A stretch of DNA of 64,000 bases from CAZJYC01 sp964550165 (GTDB lineage Bacteria; Acidobacteriota; Aminicenantia; Aminicenantales; Aminicenantaceae), in NCBI GenBank assembly GCA_964550165.1, contig CAZJYC010000002.1, positions 47,707 through 111,706 on the forward strand, in the 5' to 3' direction. Positions within the stretch are counted from its first letter, which is position 1. Every line of letters begins with the position of its first letter. Shown here piece by piece: positions 41,289 through 50,228 of this stretch. A model generated the notes under the pieces. The model did no database searches. It saw only the letters and a program-made list of their open reading frames with translations, and was not told the DNA's origin. The position numbers and the translations under genes were made by a program.

Positions 41289-42134
41289 TCAGGGAGTCCG
41301 CACGATTGGAACTTTTTCCGCTTTATCAAAGGAGACCTTGACTCTTCCCCAAACCGTCTTGACCTCAATTTCCCCGGCGAGCCGGCAAAGAGCAGATGTC
41401 TGGCGAAGGAGATCGTGGACGTTCTGTCCGACGTCAAAAAAATTAAAAAGAAAAGGAAGAGAGAAAACTTTTTCTCCGCGGCTTCCGATGTTCTTGTCGC
41501 CGCTGATTATTCCTTCTGAGATAGGACTTTCTCCGATATAAAAGGCAAAACCTATCCTGTCCACAAGGAGCTCGTAGGGATTGCTGTTTATGAGGCTCAC
41601 CTCGACGGCCACATCCGCTCCACCTATGGTCAACTCTTTGATTTTCAGGGAGAGGAATTTGACCTCAGGTTTCTTGAACAAGGGAAACTCTGCCGAAAAA
41701 GCAAAAGGAAGCCTTTCCTTCTCTCTTTTTCCGTCGGAAAAGACCACCGTTCCCGTCAGATAAGACTGTGCTTTATCCTCTTTCTCAATCCCTTCTACTG
41801 CCTGAAAGAGATGGGCGTAAGTGATCATGAGCGGAAAAGAAACAAGAGTCTCTTTCTTGGGTTCGATCCTGATGGGCTCCTCCAGAGATGTCGTCAAGCG
41901 AAGGTACTCCTTCTGGCTGACCATGAAACGGTAATCATACCCGGCAAGAAAATAATGGGAGCGCGATGGATTGGCGACGGTGATGTAGAACACAAGAGAG
42001 AGCCCGGCAGAATCAAAATCCTTTATCTCTGTTCCTTTGAGAGAAATCTTAAGTTCCTGCTTGGAGACCGCAGGAAAGGACAGAAGGACAAAGGCCAGGA
42101 TAAAAACCGGTAGGCAAAACGATCTTTTTCTCAA
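41289..42134 (-). CDS. exported LEA14/WHy-domain protein
   Basis: A 281-residue protein with a signal peptide (FCLPVFILAFVLLSFPAVS) and two copies of a WHy/LEA type 2 beta-sandwich. The first has LSLVFYITVANPSRSHYFLAGYDY, the second DVAVEVSLINSNPYELLVDRIGFAFY; the N-P-x-x-hydrophobic motif is clear in both. Bacterial members sit in the periplasm or on lipid anchors and are linked to desiccation tolerance, but their action is unknown. It lies 10 bp upstream of the glycosyltransferase on the same strand. Confidence 0.78.
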   Translation of the reverse strand: MRKRSFCLPVFILAFVLLSFPAVSKQELKISLKGTEIKDFDSAGLSLVFYITVANPSRSHYFLAGYDYRFMVSQKEYLRLTTSLEEPIRIEPKKETLVSFPLMITYAHLFQAVEGIEKEDKAQSYLTGTVVFSDGKREKERLPFAFSAEFPLFKKPEVKFLSLKIKELTIGGADVAVEVSLINSNPYELLVDRIGFAFYIGESPISEGIISGDKNIGSRGEKVFSLPFLFNFFDVGQNVHDLLRQTSALCRLAGEIEVKTVWGRVKVSFDKAEKVPIVRTP

Positions 42135-42209
42135 TTCTTCACATCCCTTATTTTTAAGCTTTTAAGGATACAATAATGTGCCAAAGAGAACAAGCTCTTA
42201 ACCTGTAAA

Positions 42210-42661
42210 GGATGCATCCCAAATTCCGTGATAAAAGATTGCTCCCTGAATATCCAAAGATTTTGGGAGATAGCCGCAGCGACCATTGAGGATTTAGCCT
42301 TCGGAGTTCGCTCTTAAAAAGGATGCCCGCAGAGGCTAAGCGGTGAGAAAACCGTTTGAAAAGCTCAGGCAGATTGGCTCGAAGGTACGCCGCTTTTGCC
42401 CCAGCGAGCCAAAAGCGGCTCGGTTCAAGGCTTCGCTCTCCTCTCCCTTCGGTCGAGGAACCATGCCCGCTCAGCCTTTCACACGACCTTCTCACCACTC
42501 TGCCTTCGCCAGGTGATGGAAAGCCTGCGTGTTTTCGAACCGCTTGGCCGGAGCGATACGCAGCCGCCGAGAAGAGCGAACGGAGAATGGCATTAAAAAT
42601 CCGAAGGGGAGCGAGGCTATCCCCAAAATATCCTCGAATCACGGAATTTGGGATGCTTACT
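42210..42661. mobile_element. 452-bp element with perfect 19-bp inverted ends
   Basis: GCATCCCAAATTCCGTGAT (42214-42232) and its exact reverse complement (42638-42656) bound the element. CCTGTAAA lies at both flanks (42202-42209 and 42662-42669), a likely 8-bp target duplication. The inside (42334-42647) is the inverted partner of the repeat at 31121-31433. A 10-bp stem GCCGCTTTTG/CAAAAGCGGC is conserved, but no transposase is. A long frame runs through it into the peptidase gene and is not a real N-terminus. It fills the gap from 42135 to the peptidase promoter. Confidence 0.85.
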
Positions 42662-42676
42662 CCTGTAAAAAATTAT

Positions 42677-42706
42677 TTGAATCCGAATGGATACTGCTTT
42701 TATAAT
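42677..42706 (+). promoter_or_regulatory. promoter of the peptidase-cca-galE group
   Basis: TTGAAT (42677-42682), 18 bp, TATAAT (42701-42706), about 50 bp before the peptidase ATG and only 8 bp beyond the proposed target duplication of the inserted element. Confidence 0.55.
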
Positions 42707-42757
42707 AGGACGAACAAAAGGGCCGTCAGGCCTGGAATCGAGTACATGGAGGATTTG

Positions 42758-44005
42758 ATGAAAAAATTCAGGTTGTTATTCAGCCTTCTTTTTATCTCAA
42801 TAATTTTCAGCCTGACCTCCTGCCAGAAGGAAAGAGTGGTTGAAAAGCAGATGATCCAGATGGGAGCCGAAGAGCTCCAGCAGAAAAACACAGTCGTTTA
42901 TAAGACACGCGAGATCAGGGGAAAGGAGAGGCAATACCTTTCTCTGGATTTCTCCGGCATCAAAAAGCCAGCATCCCTGGAGGAGTTCAGGCAATATTTC
43001 CATTTTCCTCCGATTCGCCAGCATAACACAGGAACATGCTGGTGTTTCTCGACAACCTCTTTTCTGGAATCGGAGATGAAGAGGATGGGCAAGGAGCCGG
43101 TGAAGCTCTCCGAGATGTACACTGCCTACTGGGAATTTGTCGAAAAAGCAAGGCGCTTCATCAAGGAGAAAGGAAATTCCTTTTTTGGCCACGGCTCAGA
43201 GCACAACGCGGTCATTGCCCGGATGAAACAGTACGGCGCAGTCCGGGCCTCAGACTATACCGGACTCCTTCCCGGCCAGACAGAGCATGACCACAGCAAG
43301 CTCTATGAGGAAATCCGGAAATATCTCCAATTCTGTAAAGACAACGCCTACTGGGATGGAGAAAAGGCAGTGTCTTACGTGAGAAGTATCCTGGACAAGT
43401 ACATGGGAAAGCCGCCAGAGACTATTGAAGTCAACGGCCAGACCATGACTCCAAAGGATTATTTCGGAAATATGCTCAAACTCCCCTTGGACGAGTATGT
43501 CTGCTTCATGAGCTTCAAAGCCATTCCTTTTTATACCATGGGAGAGTACAAAGTCCCTGACAACTGGTGGCACAGCGAGGATTATCATAATGTCCCGCTG
43601 GATGACTTCTTCACGGCCATCGGCGAAGCCCTTCAAAAGGGATACACCGTGGCCATCGGCGGCGACGTCTCAGAGCCAGGGATGAGCGGTGAGGAGGATG
43701 TGGCCCTCGTTCCCACTTTCGACATCCCCGGCAAGCTCATCGACCAGGACAGCCGGGAGTTCCGCTTCGAGAATAGGACTTCAACCGATGACCATGCCAT
43801 CCATATCGTCGGCTACACAGAAACCGGCGATCGCGCCTGGTTCCTGATCAAAGACTCAGGCGGCAGCGCCTACCGCGGCAAGTTTAAGGGCTATTATTTT
43901 TACCGGGATGATTACATCCGGCTGAAGATGCTAACTTTTACCGTTCATAAGGAGGCGGTGGCAGGCCTGCTCGAAAAATTCCCGAAAGGGAAACAGGGAT
44001 CTTAA
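42758..44005 (+). CDS. papain-like (C1/bleomycin hydrolase-type) lipoprotein peptidase
   Basis: A 415-residue secreted lipoprotein: FISIIFSLTSC forms the lipobox with Cys22. The protease core has the nucleophile Cys94 in TGTCWCFSTTSFLESE and the base His346 in DHAIHIVGY. The place of the third residue, normally Asn in NSWG, reads KDSGGSAYRG (Asp366). The insertions match aminopeptidase C-like enzymes of Bacteroides type. ATG at 42758 has GGAGG five bases upstream; the 134 codons in front of it belong to the repeat element. Expected to trim peptides in the periplasm or at the surface; catalytic competence with Asp is uncertain. Confidence 0.85.
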   Translation: MKKFRLLFSLLFISIIFSLTSCQKERVVEKQMIQMGAEELQQKNTVVYKTREIRGKERQYLSLDFSGIKKPASLEEFRQYFHFPPIRQHNTGTCWCFSTTSFLESEMKRMGKEPVKLSEMYTAYWEFVEKARRFIKEKGNSFFGHGSEHNAVIARMKQYGAVRASDYTGLLPGQTEHDHSKLYEEIRKYLQFCKDNAYWDGEKAVSYVRSILDKYMGKPPETIEVNGQTMTPKDYFGNMLKLPLDEYVCFMSFKAIPFYTMGEYKVPDNWWHSEDYHNVPLDDFFTAIGEALQKGYTVAIGGDVSEPGMSGEEDVALVPTFDIPGKLIDQDSREFRFENRTSTDDHAIHIVGYTETGDRAWFLIKDSGGSAYRGKFKGYYFYRDDYIRLKMLTFTVHKEAVAGLLEKFPKGKQGS

Positions 44006-44053
44006 GACAAGCGGAGTGCATATGAGGTTTCCGGGAAGCGACGAAGGAGAGAG

Positions 44054-45499
44054 ATGAAAAAATTGCAGGCAGAATTTCGAGAAAAAGAATTTTTCATCCG
44101 GCATTTTGGCCGAGATGCCTATGCTGTCGGAGGCTATGTCCGCGACCTTGTCAGAGGGATTCGCTCTGAGGACGTCGATATCCTCATCACCCGTCATCCT
44201 GTCGAAAAAATCGTGAAAAAAATAAAGGCTCATGGGAAAGTCGACCTTGTCGGAAAAAGCTTTGGAGTCATCAAGTTCACCATCTCGGGAAAAACCTATG
44301 ACATCGCTCTGCCGAGAAAAGATTCTCCCAAGGAAGCAGAGGTCCGAGGCCATAAAGACATTCTCATCTCTTCTGACCCTGAGCTTCCGATCGAAAAGGA
44401 CCTGGAAAGACGCGACTTCCGCTGCAACAGCATGGCCTTGAGGCTCGCCGACAACGCGCTGATCGATCCCTTCGGGGGAGTGAAAGATATCCAAGCAAGA
44501 ATCATCAGGCTGACCAATCGGGCTGCATTTCCTGATGACCCTCTCCGCGTTCTCCGCGTTGCCCGCTTCGCCTCGGTCCTTGAGTTTTCAGTCGACCCTG
44601 AAATCCATGAGATTTCCAAAGACATCAACCTCCGCGGCCTGAGCGTGGAGAGAGTCAACGAGGAGCTTTTCAAAATTCTTCTTTTTTCTGCCCGCCCCTC
44701 AGTCGGTCTGGAGGAGCTGTTCAAGCTTGGAGCCCTGCGCCGGATTTTTCCTGAGCTTTACATCCAGACTCTTTCCATCCAGGACTCCCTCTTCCATCCT
44801 GAAAAAGATGAGTATGGTCATCACACGGTCTGGCATCACGTCAACCTAACTGTCGACCAGGCCAAAAGGCTTGCCGATCTCTTGGTCGAGTCTCAGGAGA
44901 AAAAACTCGCTCTGCTCCTGGCCGCCCTTTATCACGATGCCGGAAAGCCAGCCACAGCCCAGTGGGAATATAAACGAGGGAGAATGGTCATCACCAACAA
45001 CGGCCATGATGTTCTCAGCCAAAGAATTGTCAAAAAGGTTTTTCATCGATTCAGAATCTTTTCCTGGAACGGCTACAACCTGAGAAAAATAGTCCCGCTC
45101 CTCATTCGCTGTCATCACCGCGTCTCTGAACTCTATTACAACAAAGAGGTCGTGACCAAGAAGGCCTTCAACCGCCTGGCCGCAGACGTCTCAGGAGAAA
45201 TTGAGCTTTTGATTTACCTTGATGCGGCTGATAGAGCAGGCCGCAAGGAAAGGCTGGTTAGGGGATTGGATAAGGAAGGCCGATGGCTTCTCGAAAAATT
45301 CCAGAAGCTCAACGTTAGCAAGGAATCGATCAAACCTATGATTATGGGTCGGGATCTGATTAAGATGGGTGTGGAACCAGGGCCCCGAATGGGAAAAATC
45401 CTCAAAAAATTGTACGAGCTGCAGCTCGACAACGAGTTTGACACAAAAAAGCAAGGTCTGCAACTCGCAGAAAAATTGGCAGAGAAAATACGCCTATGA
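44054..45499 (+). CDS. cca: CCA tRNA nucleotidyltransferase / poly(A) polymerase with HD domain
   Basis: Class II nucleotidyltransferase, 481 residues. The head has AYAVGGYVRDLVRG, EDVDILI (two metal Asp), RRDFRCNSMALR, and FPDDPLRVLRVARFAS. A middle HD domain (LYHDAGKPATAQ, GHDVLSQ, LIRCHH) suggests phosphohydrolase action on the 2',3' ends. A C-terminal PMIMGRDLIKMGVEPGP follows. It could add whole CCA, only A residues, or poly(A). The stop overlaps galE by four bases. Confidence 0.9.
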   Translation: MKKLQAEFREKEFFIRHFGRDAYAVGGYVRDLVRGIRSEDVDILITRHPVEKIVKKIKAHGKVDLVGKSFGVIKFTISGKTYDIALPRKDSPKEAEVRGHKDILISSDPELPIEKDLERRDFRCNSMALRLADNALIDPFGGVKDIQARIIRLTNRAAFPDDPLRVLRVARFASVLEFSVDPEIHEISKDINLRGLSVERVNEELFKILLFSARPSVGLEELFKLGALRRIFPELYIQTLSIQDSLFHPEKDEYGHHTVWHHVNLTVDQAKRLADLLVESQEKKLALLLAALYHDAGKPATAQWEYKRGRMVITNNGHDVLSQRIVKKVFHRFRIFSWNGYNLRKIVPLLIRCHHRVSELYYNKEVVTKKAFNRLAADVSGEIELLIYLDAADRAGRKERLVRGLDKEGRWLLEKFQKLNVSKESIKPMIMGRDLIKMGVEPGPRMGKILKKLYELQLDNEFDTKKQGLQLAEKLAEKIRL

Positions 45500-46467
45500 A
45501 AATTCTAGTTACTGGTGGAGCCGGCTACATCGGGTCCCACGCGATCAAAGAGCTCATCCAGGATGGATATGACGTGGTCGTCTTTGACAATTTCTCCACC
45601 GGAAGAAAAGAACTTCTTGTTGGGGGAGAGGTCGTTCGCGGTGATCTCATGGAAAAAGAATCCATTGAAAAAGCCTTCGCCTCCAAAGATATCACGGCTG
45701 TTCTCCATTTTGCCTCCTTAATCCAGGTTGGAGAATCCTACGAAAATCCCCGAAAATACTATATCCATAACATCCTCAGCTCCCTGAACCTGCTGGATGT
45801 TATGCTGGAGAAAGAGGTCAAGAATTTTATATTTTCCTCAAGCGCTGCCGTCTACGGCATCCCTCAACACATTCCCATTCCAGAATCTCATCCCCTCAAC
45901 CCGATCAATCCCTACGGACAGACTAAGCTCTTCATAGAGAAAATCCTCGAGGACTACCAGAGAGCCTACGGGCTGAAATTCATCTCCCTTCGCTACTTCA
46001 ACGCCGCCGGAGCTGACCCTGATGGCCGCTTGGGAGAGATGCACAATCCCGAGACCCATCTCATCCCCAACATCCTCCTCTTCCTTCTCGGAAAAAAGAG
46101 GCATTTCGACCTCTTTGGTACGGATTTTCCGACACAAGACGGGAGCGCTGTCCGAGATTACATCCATGTCACTGACCTGGCCAAGGCGCATGTCCTTGCA
46201 TTGAAAAATATTCTTGCTTCTTCCCGGAGTGAATTCATCAACCTCGGGACAAACAAAGGCTATTCTGTCTTAGAGGTCATAAGAAAGGCCGAAGAGATCA
46301 CGGGAAAAAAGGTTCGTTACAGAAAAATGCCCAGAAGAAAGGGAGATGCACCGGAGCTCCTGGCCTCCAAGGAAAAGGCTGAGCGCGTCTTGGATTGGAA
46401 GGAATCCTATTCAAGCCTCGAAACCATCATTGAAACCGCCTGGAACTGGCATAAACAGCTATCCTAG
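45496..46467 (+). CDS. galE: UDP-glucose 4-epimerase
   Basis: Extended short-chain dehydrogenase, 323 residues, interconverting UDP-glucose and UDP-galactose (or their N-acetyl forms). The NAD motif is GGAGYIGSHA, the Ser/Thr is in SSSAAVYG, and the catalytic YxxxK is YGQTK. LRYFNAAGADPDGRLGE and DYIHVTDLAKAH confirm the GalE subgroup. The ATG sits in an ATGA overlap with cca. A glycosyltransferase lies 4 kb away. Confidence 0.93.
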   Translation: MKILVTGGAGYIGSHAIKELIQDGYDVVVFDNFSTGRKELLVGGEVVRGDLMEKESIEKAFASKDITAVLHFASLIQVGESYENPRKYYIHNILSSLNLLDVMLEKEVKNFIFSSSAAVYGIPQHIPIPESHPLNPINPYGQTKLFIEKILEDYQRAYGLKFISLRYFNAAGADPDGRLGEMHNPETHLIPNILLFLLGKKRHFDLFGTDFPTQDGSAVRDYIHVTDLAKAHVLALKNILASSRSEFINLGTNKGYSVLEVIRKAEEITGKKVRYRKMPRRKGDAPELLASKEKAERVLDWKESYSSLETIIETAWNWHKQLS

Positions 46468-46603
46468 CCTTTGAGACCTGGATTCTGTGTTTGAATTCAG
46501 TTCAGAGAAAAGATAATGCTTTTTCCGATTCAAATTCTGGAGAGAGAGCCTTCACACAGAATGTGAAAGGCAGCTCATCTTTTCAGGTTAGAAAAAACAA
46601 AAA

Positions 46604-46627
46604 ATAAATCACCTCATAAATCACCTC
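46604..46627. repeat. perfect 12-bp tandem duplication
   Basis: ATAAATCACCTC occurs twice in tandem (46604-46615, 46616-46627) in the 317-bp gap after galE. A weak hairpin (TTCACA-CAGAA-TGTGAA, 46551-46567) precedes it and is not followed by a T-run, so I do not call a terminator. I see no gene in 46468-46784. Confidence 0.7.
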
Positions 46628-46735
46628 AAGCGGCTATTTACTTCATGAGCCCACTTTATGTATGGTATCTTTTGGCGCGATATTTTGAGCAGAAAAAACG
46701 AGTTAGATTTTATGCCTTCAATCTGGCTGAATGGT

Positions 46736-46764
46736 TTGACTCGGTCGGTATTAAATGTTATAAG
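46736..46764 (+). promoter_or_regulatory. mltD promoter
   Basis: TTGACT (46736-46741), 17 bp, TATAAG (46759-46764), followed by a short leader with AGGGAG before the ATG at 46785. Confidence 0.65.
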
Positions 46765-46784
46765 TTTAACCCTTTAGGGAGAAA

Positions 46785-48584
46785 ATGAGAAGAATCAAAT
46801 CGCTGAACATTACGCTGTTCGCCTTCTCAGTCTTTCTTCTCTGGAGCTGCGCCTCTCACCCCAAAATAGCCAGCAGCCCCCAAACCCCGTTACCATCAAC
46901 TCCTCCGCAGAAGCAAATCACTCAACCGCTCGAACAGGAAAAGAAGGTTCAGGAATTTGAAGAAGAAACAGAGCAGAAAAACAGCGAGACGCTTGATCAG
47001 GAGAGCAATTCAGAGCAGAGAAAAGATTCTCCTGAAGCCATCCTGGAAGAAGCCATGTACGCCTATCAGGATGCGCAAGTTGCCTGGGAAAAGGGCGATT
47101 TCGAAACGGCTTTGTCGGCTCTGGACGAAACCTACCGCCTTCTCCTCAAGCTCAAACTTCCTCCAGATTCCCCCCTCATCCAGGATAAAAACGACCTCAG
47201 GCTTCTCATCGCCCAGAAGATTCAAGCCATCTATGCTTCGCATCTGACAACCGTCATCCATAACCATAACACCATTCCTTTGATAGAAAACGATTTTGTC
47301 CTTCAAGAGATCGAAAATTTCAGGACGAAGGAAAGGAAGCTTTTCGAGACAGCCTACGGGCGCTCAGGACGCTACCGGCCGATGATTCTTGAGCAACTAA
47401 GGCAGGCTGGACTTCCCGAGGAGCTCTCCTGGATTCCGATGATTGAAAGCTGGTTTAATGTCCGTGCGTATTCCCGCGCCCGAGCTTTAGGTCTCTGGCA
47501 GTTCATCGCTTCCACTGGAACCCGCTTTGGGCTGAAGCGAGACCGCTGGATTGACGAGAGGATGGATCCCATCAAATCAACCCAGTCGGCACTCAAATAT
47601 CTCAACGAACTTCATTCCTTCTTTGGAGACTGGACGACCGCTCTGGCCGCTTACAACTGCGGAGAATTCAAAGTCCAAAAGGTTATCAGCTCCCAGCGCA
47701 TCGATTACCTCGATAACTTCTGGGATCTATACCCCATGCTGCCCCGGGAAACTGCCCGCTTTGTCCCCCGCTTTATCGCCACTTTGCTCATCGTCAAAGA
47801 CCCGGATAAGTACGGCTTCGCTCTGCCCGAAACAGATCCCCTGCTGGAATACGAGGAAGTAACGGTCAACAGCCCTGTGAAGCTCTCCTCCCTTTCCAAG
47901 GCTCTGGGGCTAGAAGAAGGAGAGCTTGAGGTTCTCAATCCTGAGCTGCGTCATAAATCCACACCGGACCAAGAATACCTGCTGAAAGTTCCGAGGGATT
48001 ATGGCGAGAGAGTGTTGATAGCCTTAGCCTCTCTCCCTCAATACATTCCTCCTCAGGCGACCTACACCTACTATTATGTGCGTTCAGGAGAAACCCTTTC
48101 AATCATCGCTCAACGCTACGGAACTTCAGTAAGCGAAATCGCCCAGTTGAGCGGGCTGCGCAGCATTCATGTCATCCGACCCGGACAAAGGCTGAAAATC
48201 CCTGTCCGGAGTGCCATCCGCCATTCCCCTTCCCCCCCTCTCCAGCTCATCAAGGAAGGGCAGGACCTTATCTACGTTGTCAAGCGGGGAGATTCCATCT
48301 ACAAAATAGCCGGTGCGTTCAACACCACTGTTGACAAGATCAAAGAAGACAACAGCCTCCAAAGTGATAATTTAGCAGTGGGACAGAAACTCGTGATTCA
48401 CTCCGGGATTCCCGAAGGCGCCACGACCTACATGGTTCGATCCGGGGACAGTCCTTTTGAAATCGCCAGAAGGTTTGGAATGGACCTGGATGATCTCCTC
48501 AATCTCAACGGGCTCAGCCTCAGGTCAAAGATCTATCCCGGACAAGAGCTCTGGGTCGTTCTAAACGGCAATATTAACAGATAG
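46785..48584 (+). CDS. mltD: MltD-like membrane-bound lytic transglycosylase with three LysM repeats
   Basis: Cuts peptidoglycan glycan strands. The 599-residue precursor has a lipobox (FLLWSC) and a low-complexity Pro/Gln/Glu linker up to about residue 90. The SLT goose-lysozyme-like domain has the catalytic Glu in PMIESWFNVRAYSRARALGL and QFIASTGTRFGL, DPIKSTQSALKYL and LAAYNCGE. Three LysM modules at the C-terminus bind glycans (YYYVRSGETLSIIAQRYGTS; IYVVKRGDSIYKIAGAF; TYMVRSGDSPFEIARRFG, with PGQ- or VGQ-type ends). It has its own promoter and converges on the ribosomal block. Confidence 0.93.
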   Translation: MRRIKSLNITLFAFSVFLLWSCASHPKIASSPQTPLPSTPPQKQITQPLEQEKKVQEFEEETEQKNSETLDQESNSEQRKDSPEAILEEAMYAYQDAQVAWEKGDFETALSALDETYRLLLKLKLPPDSPLIQDKNDLRLLIAQKIQAIYASHLTTVIHNHNTIPLIENDFVLQEIENFRTKERKLFETAYGRSGRYRPMILEQLRQAGLPEELSWIPMIESWFNVRAYSRARALGLWQFIASTGTRFGLKRDRWIDERMDPIKSTQSALKYLNELHSFFGDWTTALAAYNCGEFKVQKVISSQRIDYLDNFWDLYPMLPRETARFVPRFIATLLIVKDPDKYGFALPETDPLLEYEEVTVNSPVKLSSLSKALGLEEGELEVLNPELRHKSTPDQEYLLKVPRDYGERVLIALASLPQYIPPQATYTYYYVRSGETLSIIAQRYGTSVSEIAQLSGLRSIHVIRPGQRLKIPVRSAIRHSPSPPLQLIKEGQDLIYVVKRGDSIYKIAGAFNTTVDKIKEDNSLQSDNLAVGQKLVIHSGIPEGATTYMVRSGDSPFEIARRFGMDLDDLLNLNGLSLRSKIYPGQELWVVLNGNINR

Positions 48585-48697
48585 CCTCTCTGGAATTGTC
48601 CTGTCTTGAGCGCGAAGCAACTTTACAGGAAAAGAAATCAAAGGGAGAAAAACGTGGGGGAAACAAACCGAATGACTCAAGACGGGGGCTGAGTGAA

Positions 48698-49120
48698 TTA
48701 CTTCTTTTCCCTGGCGGCTTTGACTTTTTCTTTCAGGGCTTTCTTTTTGACCTTTTTCTTAAACTCTGTCCCGATAAGCTCAAGAATTGCCATGTCCGCT
48801 CCATCCCCACGTCGAGGTCCAATCTTGACAATCCGCGTGTAGCCTCCGGGTCTTTCGCTGAAACGGGGACCGATTTCATCAAAGAGTTTTTTCAGAACAG
48901 GCTTCCTGTAAACTAGCTTATTAGCCTGACGTCTGGCGTGGAGGGTATTTTTTTTTGCCAGAGTGATCATTTTCTCAGCCAGAGGCCTGGCCGCTTTTGC
49001 TTTGGCCAAAGTCGTCCTGATCCGCTCCTTTTCCAGAAAAAAGGTCACAAGATTGCGGAGCAGGGCGAGCCGGTGGGCGGTGCCTCTTCTGAGCTTTTTT
49101 CCCTTGACCAGATGTCTCAT
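48698..49120 (-). CDS. rplQ: 50S ribosomal protein L17
   Basis: A 140-residue L17, last gene of the alpha block. MRHLVKGKKLRRGTAHRLALLRNLV is the conserved opening and TTLAKAKAARPLAEKMITLAK the core; PVLKKLFDEIGPRFSERPGGYTRI ends the conserved part. The ~25-residue Lys/Ala tail (FKKKVKKKALKEKVKAA) is longer than usual. It begins one base after the rpoA stop. No clear terminator is visible in the convergent gap with mltD (48585-48697). Confidence 0.96.
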   Translation of the reverse strand: MRHLVKGKKLRRGTAHRLALLRNLVTFFLEKERIRTTLAKAKAARPLAEKMITLAKKNTLHARRQANKLVYRKPVLKKLFDEIGPRFSERPGGYTRIVKIGPRRGDGADMAILELIGTEFKKKVKKKALKEKVKAAREKK

Positions 49121-49121
49121 T

Positions 49122-50141
49122 TTATGCCTCTTCAGCCTCCTGCTTTTTCATCTCTTCCAACTGTTCCAACAATTTGGTATGAAGCTCCAAATTGAGTCCC
49201 AGACCCAACTGGTCCAGGGTTTCTTTAATCTCACTCAGGGATTTTCGACCAAAATTCTTCGTCCTCAGAAGTTCCTCCTCGGTTTTCTGGACAAGCTCAT
49301 AGATCCTCTGAATTCCAGCGGAGCGCAAGCAATTGCTGGACCGGACTGAAAGTTCCAGGTGGTCTATGGATTTGGACAAAAGCTCCAGCTGGGAAAAATA
49401 GGGAATTTCTTTTTTCGCAATAACCTGTTCCCTTTCTACGGCCTCATCCACAACAGTGAGAAAGATGACCAGGTGGTCCCTTAATAATTTGGCAGCCTGA
49501 GCTAGGGCATCCTGGGGAGAAATGGCCCCGGTTGTCCAGATTTCCAGGTTCAATTTTTCATAATCGATTCTCTTACCCACTCGCGCCGGCTCGACCCGGT
49601 AATTCACCGTTTTGATCGGAGAATGAGAGGAATCGACAGGAATATAGTCCACACTCAATTTCTCGTCAAAATTCTGCTCAGCAGAAATATACCCGCGGTT
49701 ATTCTTGACAATCATCTCGATGTCCAGCTTGCCGTCTTTATCCAGTGAAGCGATATGAATACCTTTGTCGAGGATTTCAACATCCGAATCAATAACGATA
49801 TCCGAAGCTTTTGCTTCAGTGGGCCCTTTCATTTTCAAAGTCATCACCTTCGAGTTATCGCCAATGAGCTTTAAGGGAATGCTTTTCAAATTCAGGATGA
49901 TATCTGTCACATCTTCCACGACACCAGGGATACTCGAAAACTCATGGAGAACTTCATGGATCCGAACAGCCGTGATTGCAGCTCCAGTTATCGAAGAAAG
50001 CAGAATTCGGCGCAGAGCATTTCCGATAGTGACGCCATAGCCTCTCTCAAAAGGCTGGGCAGAGAAGCGGCCATACTTGGGTGTCAAAGTTTCATAATCG
50101 CATTCCAGATATTTTGGCCTTTGAAAACCAGTTTCGATCAT
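49122..50141 (-). CDS. rpoA: RNA polymerase alpha subunit
   Basis: Assembles RNA polymerase and contacts UP elements and activators. The 339 residues include the N-domain (FSAQPFERGYGVTIGNALRRILLSSITGAA, the dimer and beta contact region), a flexible linker, and the C-domain with ELSVRSSNCLRSAGI and TKNFGRKSLSEIKETL, the DNA- and factor-binding face. It stands between rpsD (87 bp upstream) and rplQ, the conserved alpha-operon order. The C-terminal tail is acidic. Confidence 0.97.
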   Translation of the reverse strand: MIETGFQRPKYLECDYETLTPKYGRFSAQPFERGYGVTIGNALRRILLSSITGAAITAVRIHEVLHEFSSIPGVVEDVTDIILNLKSIPLKLIGDNSKVMTLKMKGPTEAKASDIVIDSDVEILDKGIHIASLDKDGKLDIEMIVKNNRGYISAEQNFDEKLSVDYIPVDSSHSPIKTVNYRVEPARVGKRIDYEKLNLEIWTTGAISPQDALAQAAKLLRDHLVIFLTVVDEAVEREQVIAKKEIPYFSQLELLSKSIDHLELSVRSSNCLRSAGIQRIYELVQKTEEELLRTKNFGRKSLSEIKETLDQLGLGLNLELHTKLLEQLEEMKKQEAEEA

Positions 50142-50228
50142 AGTTCCTCCTTTTCAGGCTCCCTCATTGTCCGATATTATGGCTGAGGCTTCCAAGCTTC
50201 ATCGTCTCTTTGCCGTCCTTTCCGCAGA

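Noticed and set aside
42356..42757. N-terminal 134-residue extension of the peptidase
   Set aside because: It is the repeat element and promoter read in frame; the real start has a ribosome binding site and signal peptide.
46604..46627. CRISPR-like or iteron repeat
   Set aside because: Only two perfect 12-bp units in direct tandem without spacers; no cas or rep gene nearby.
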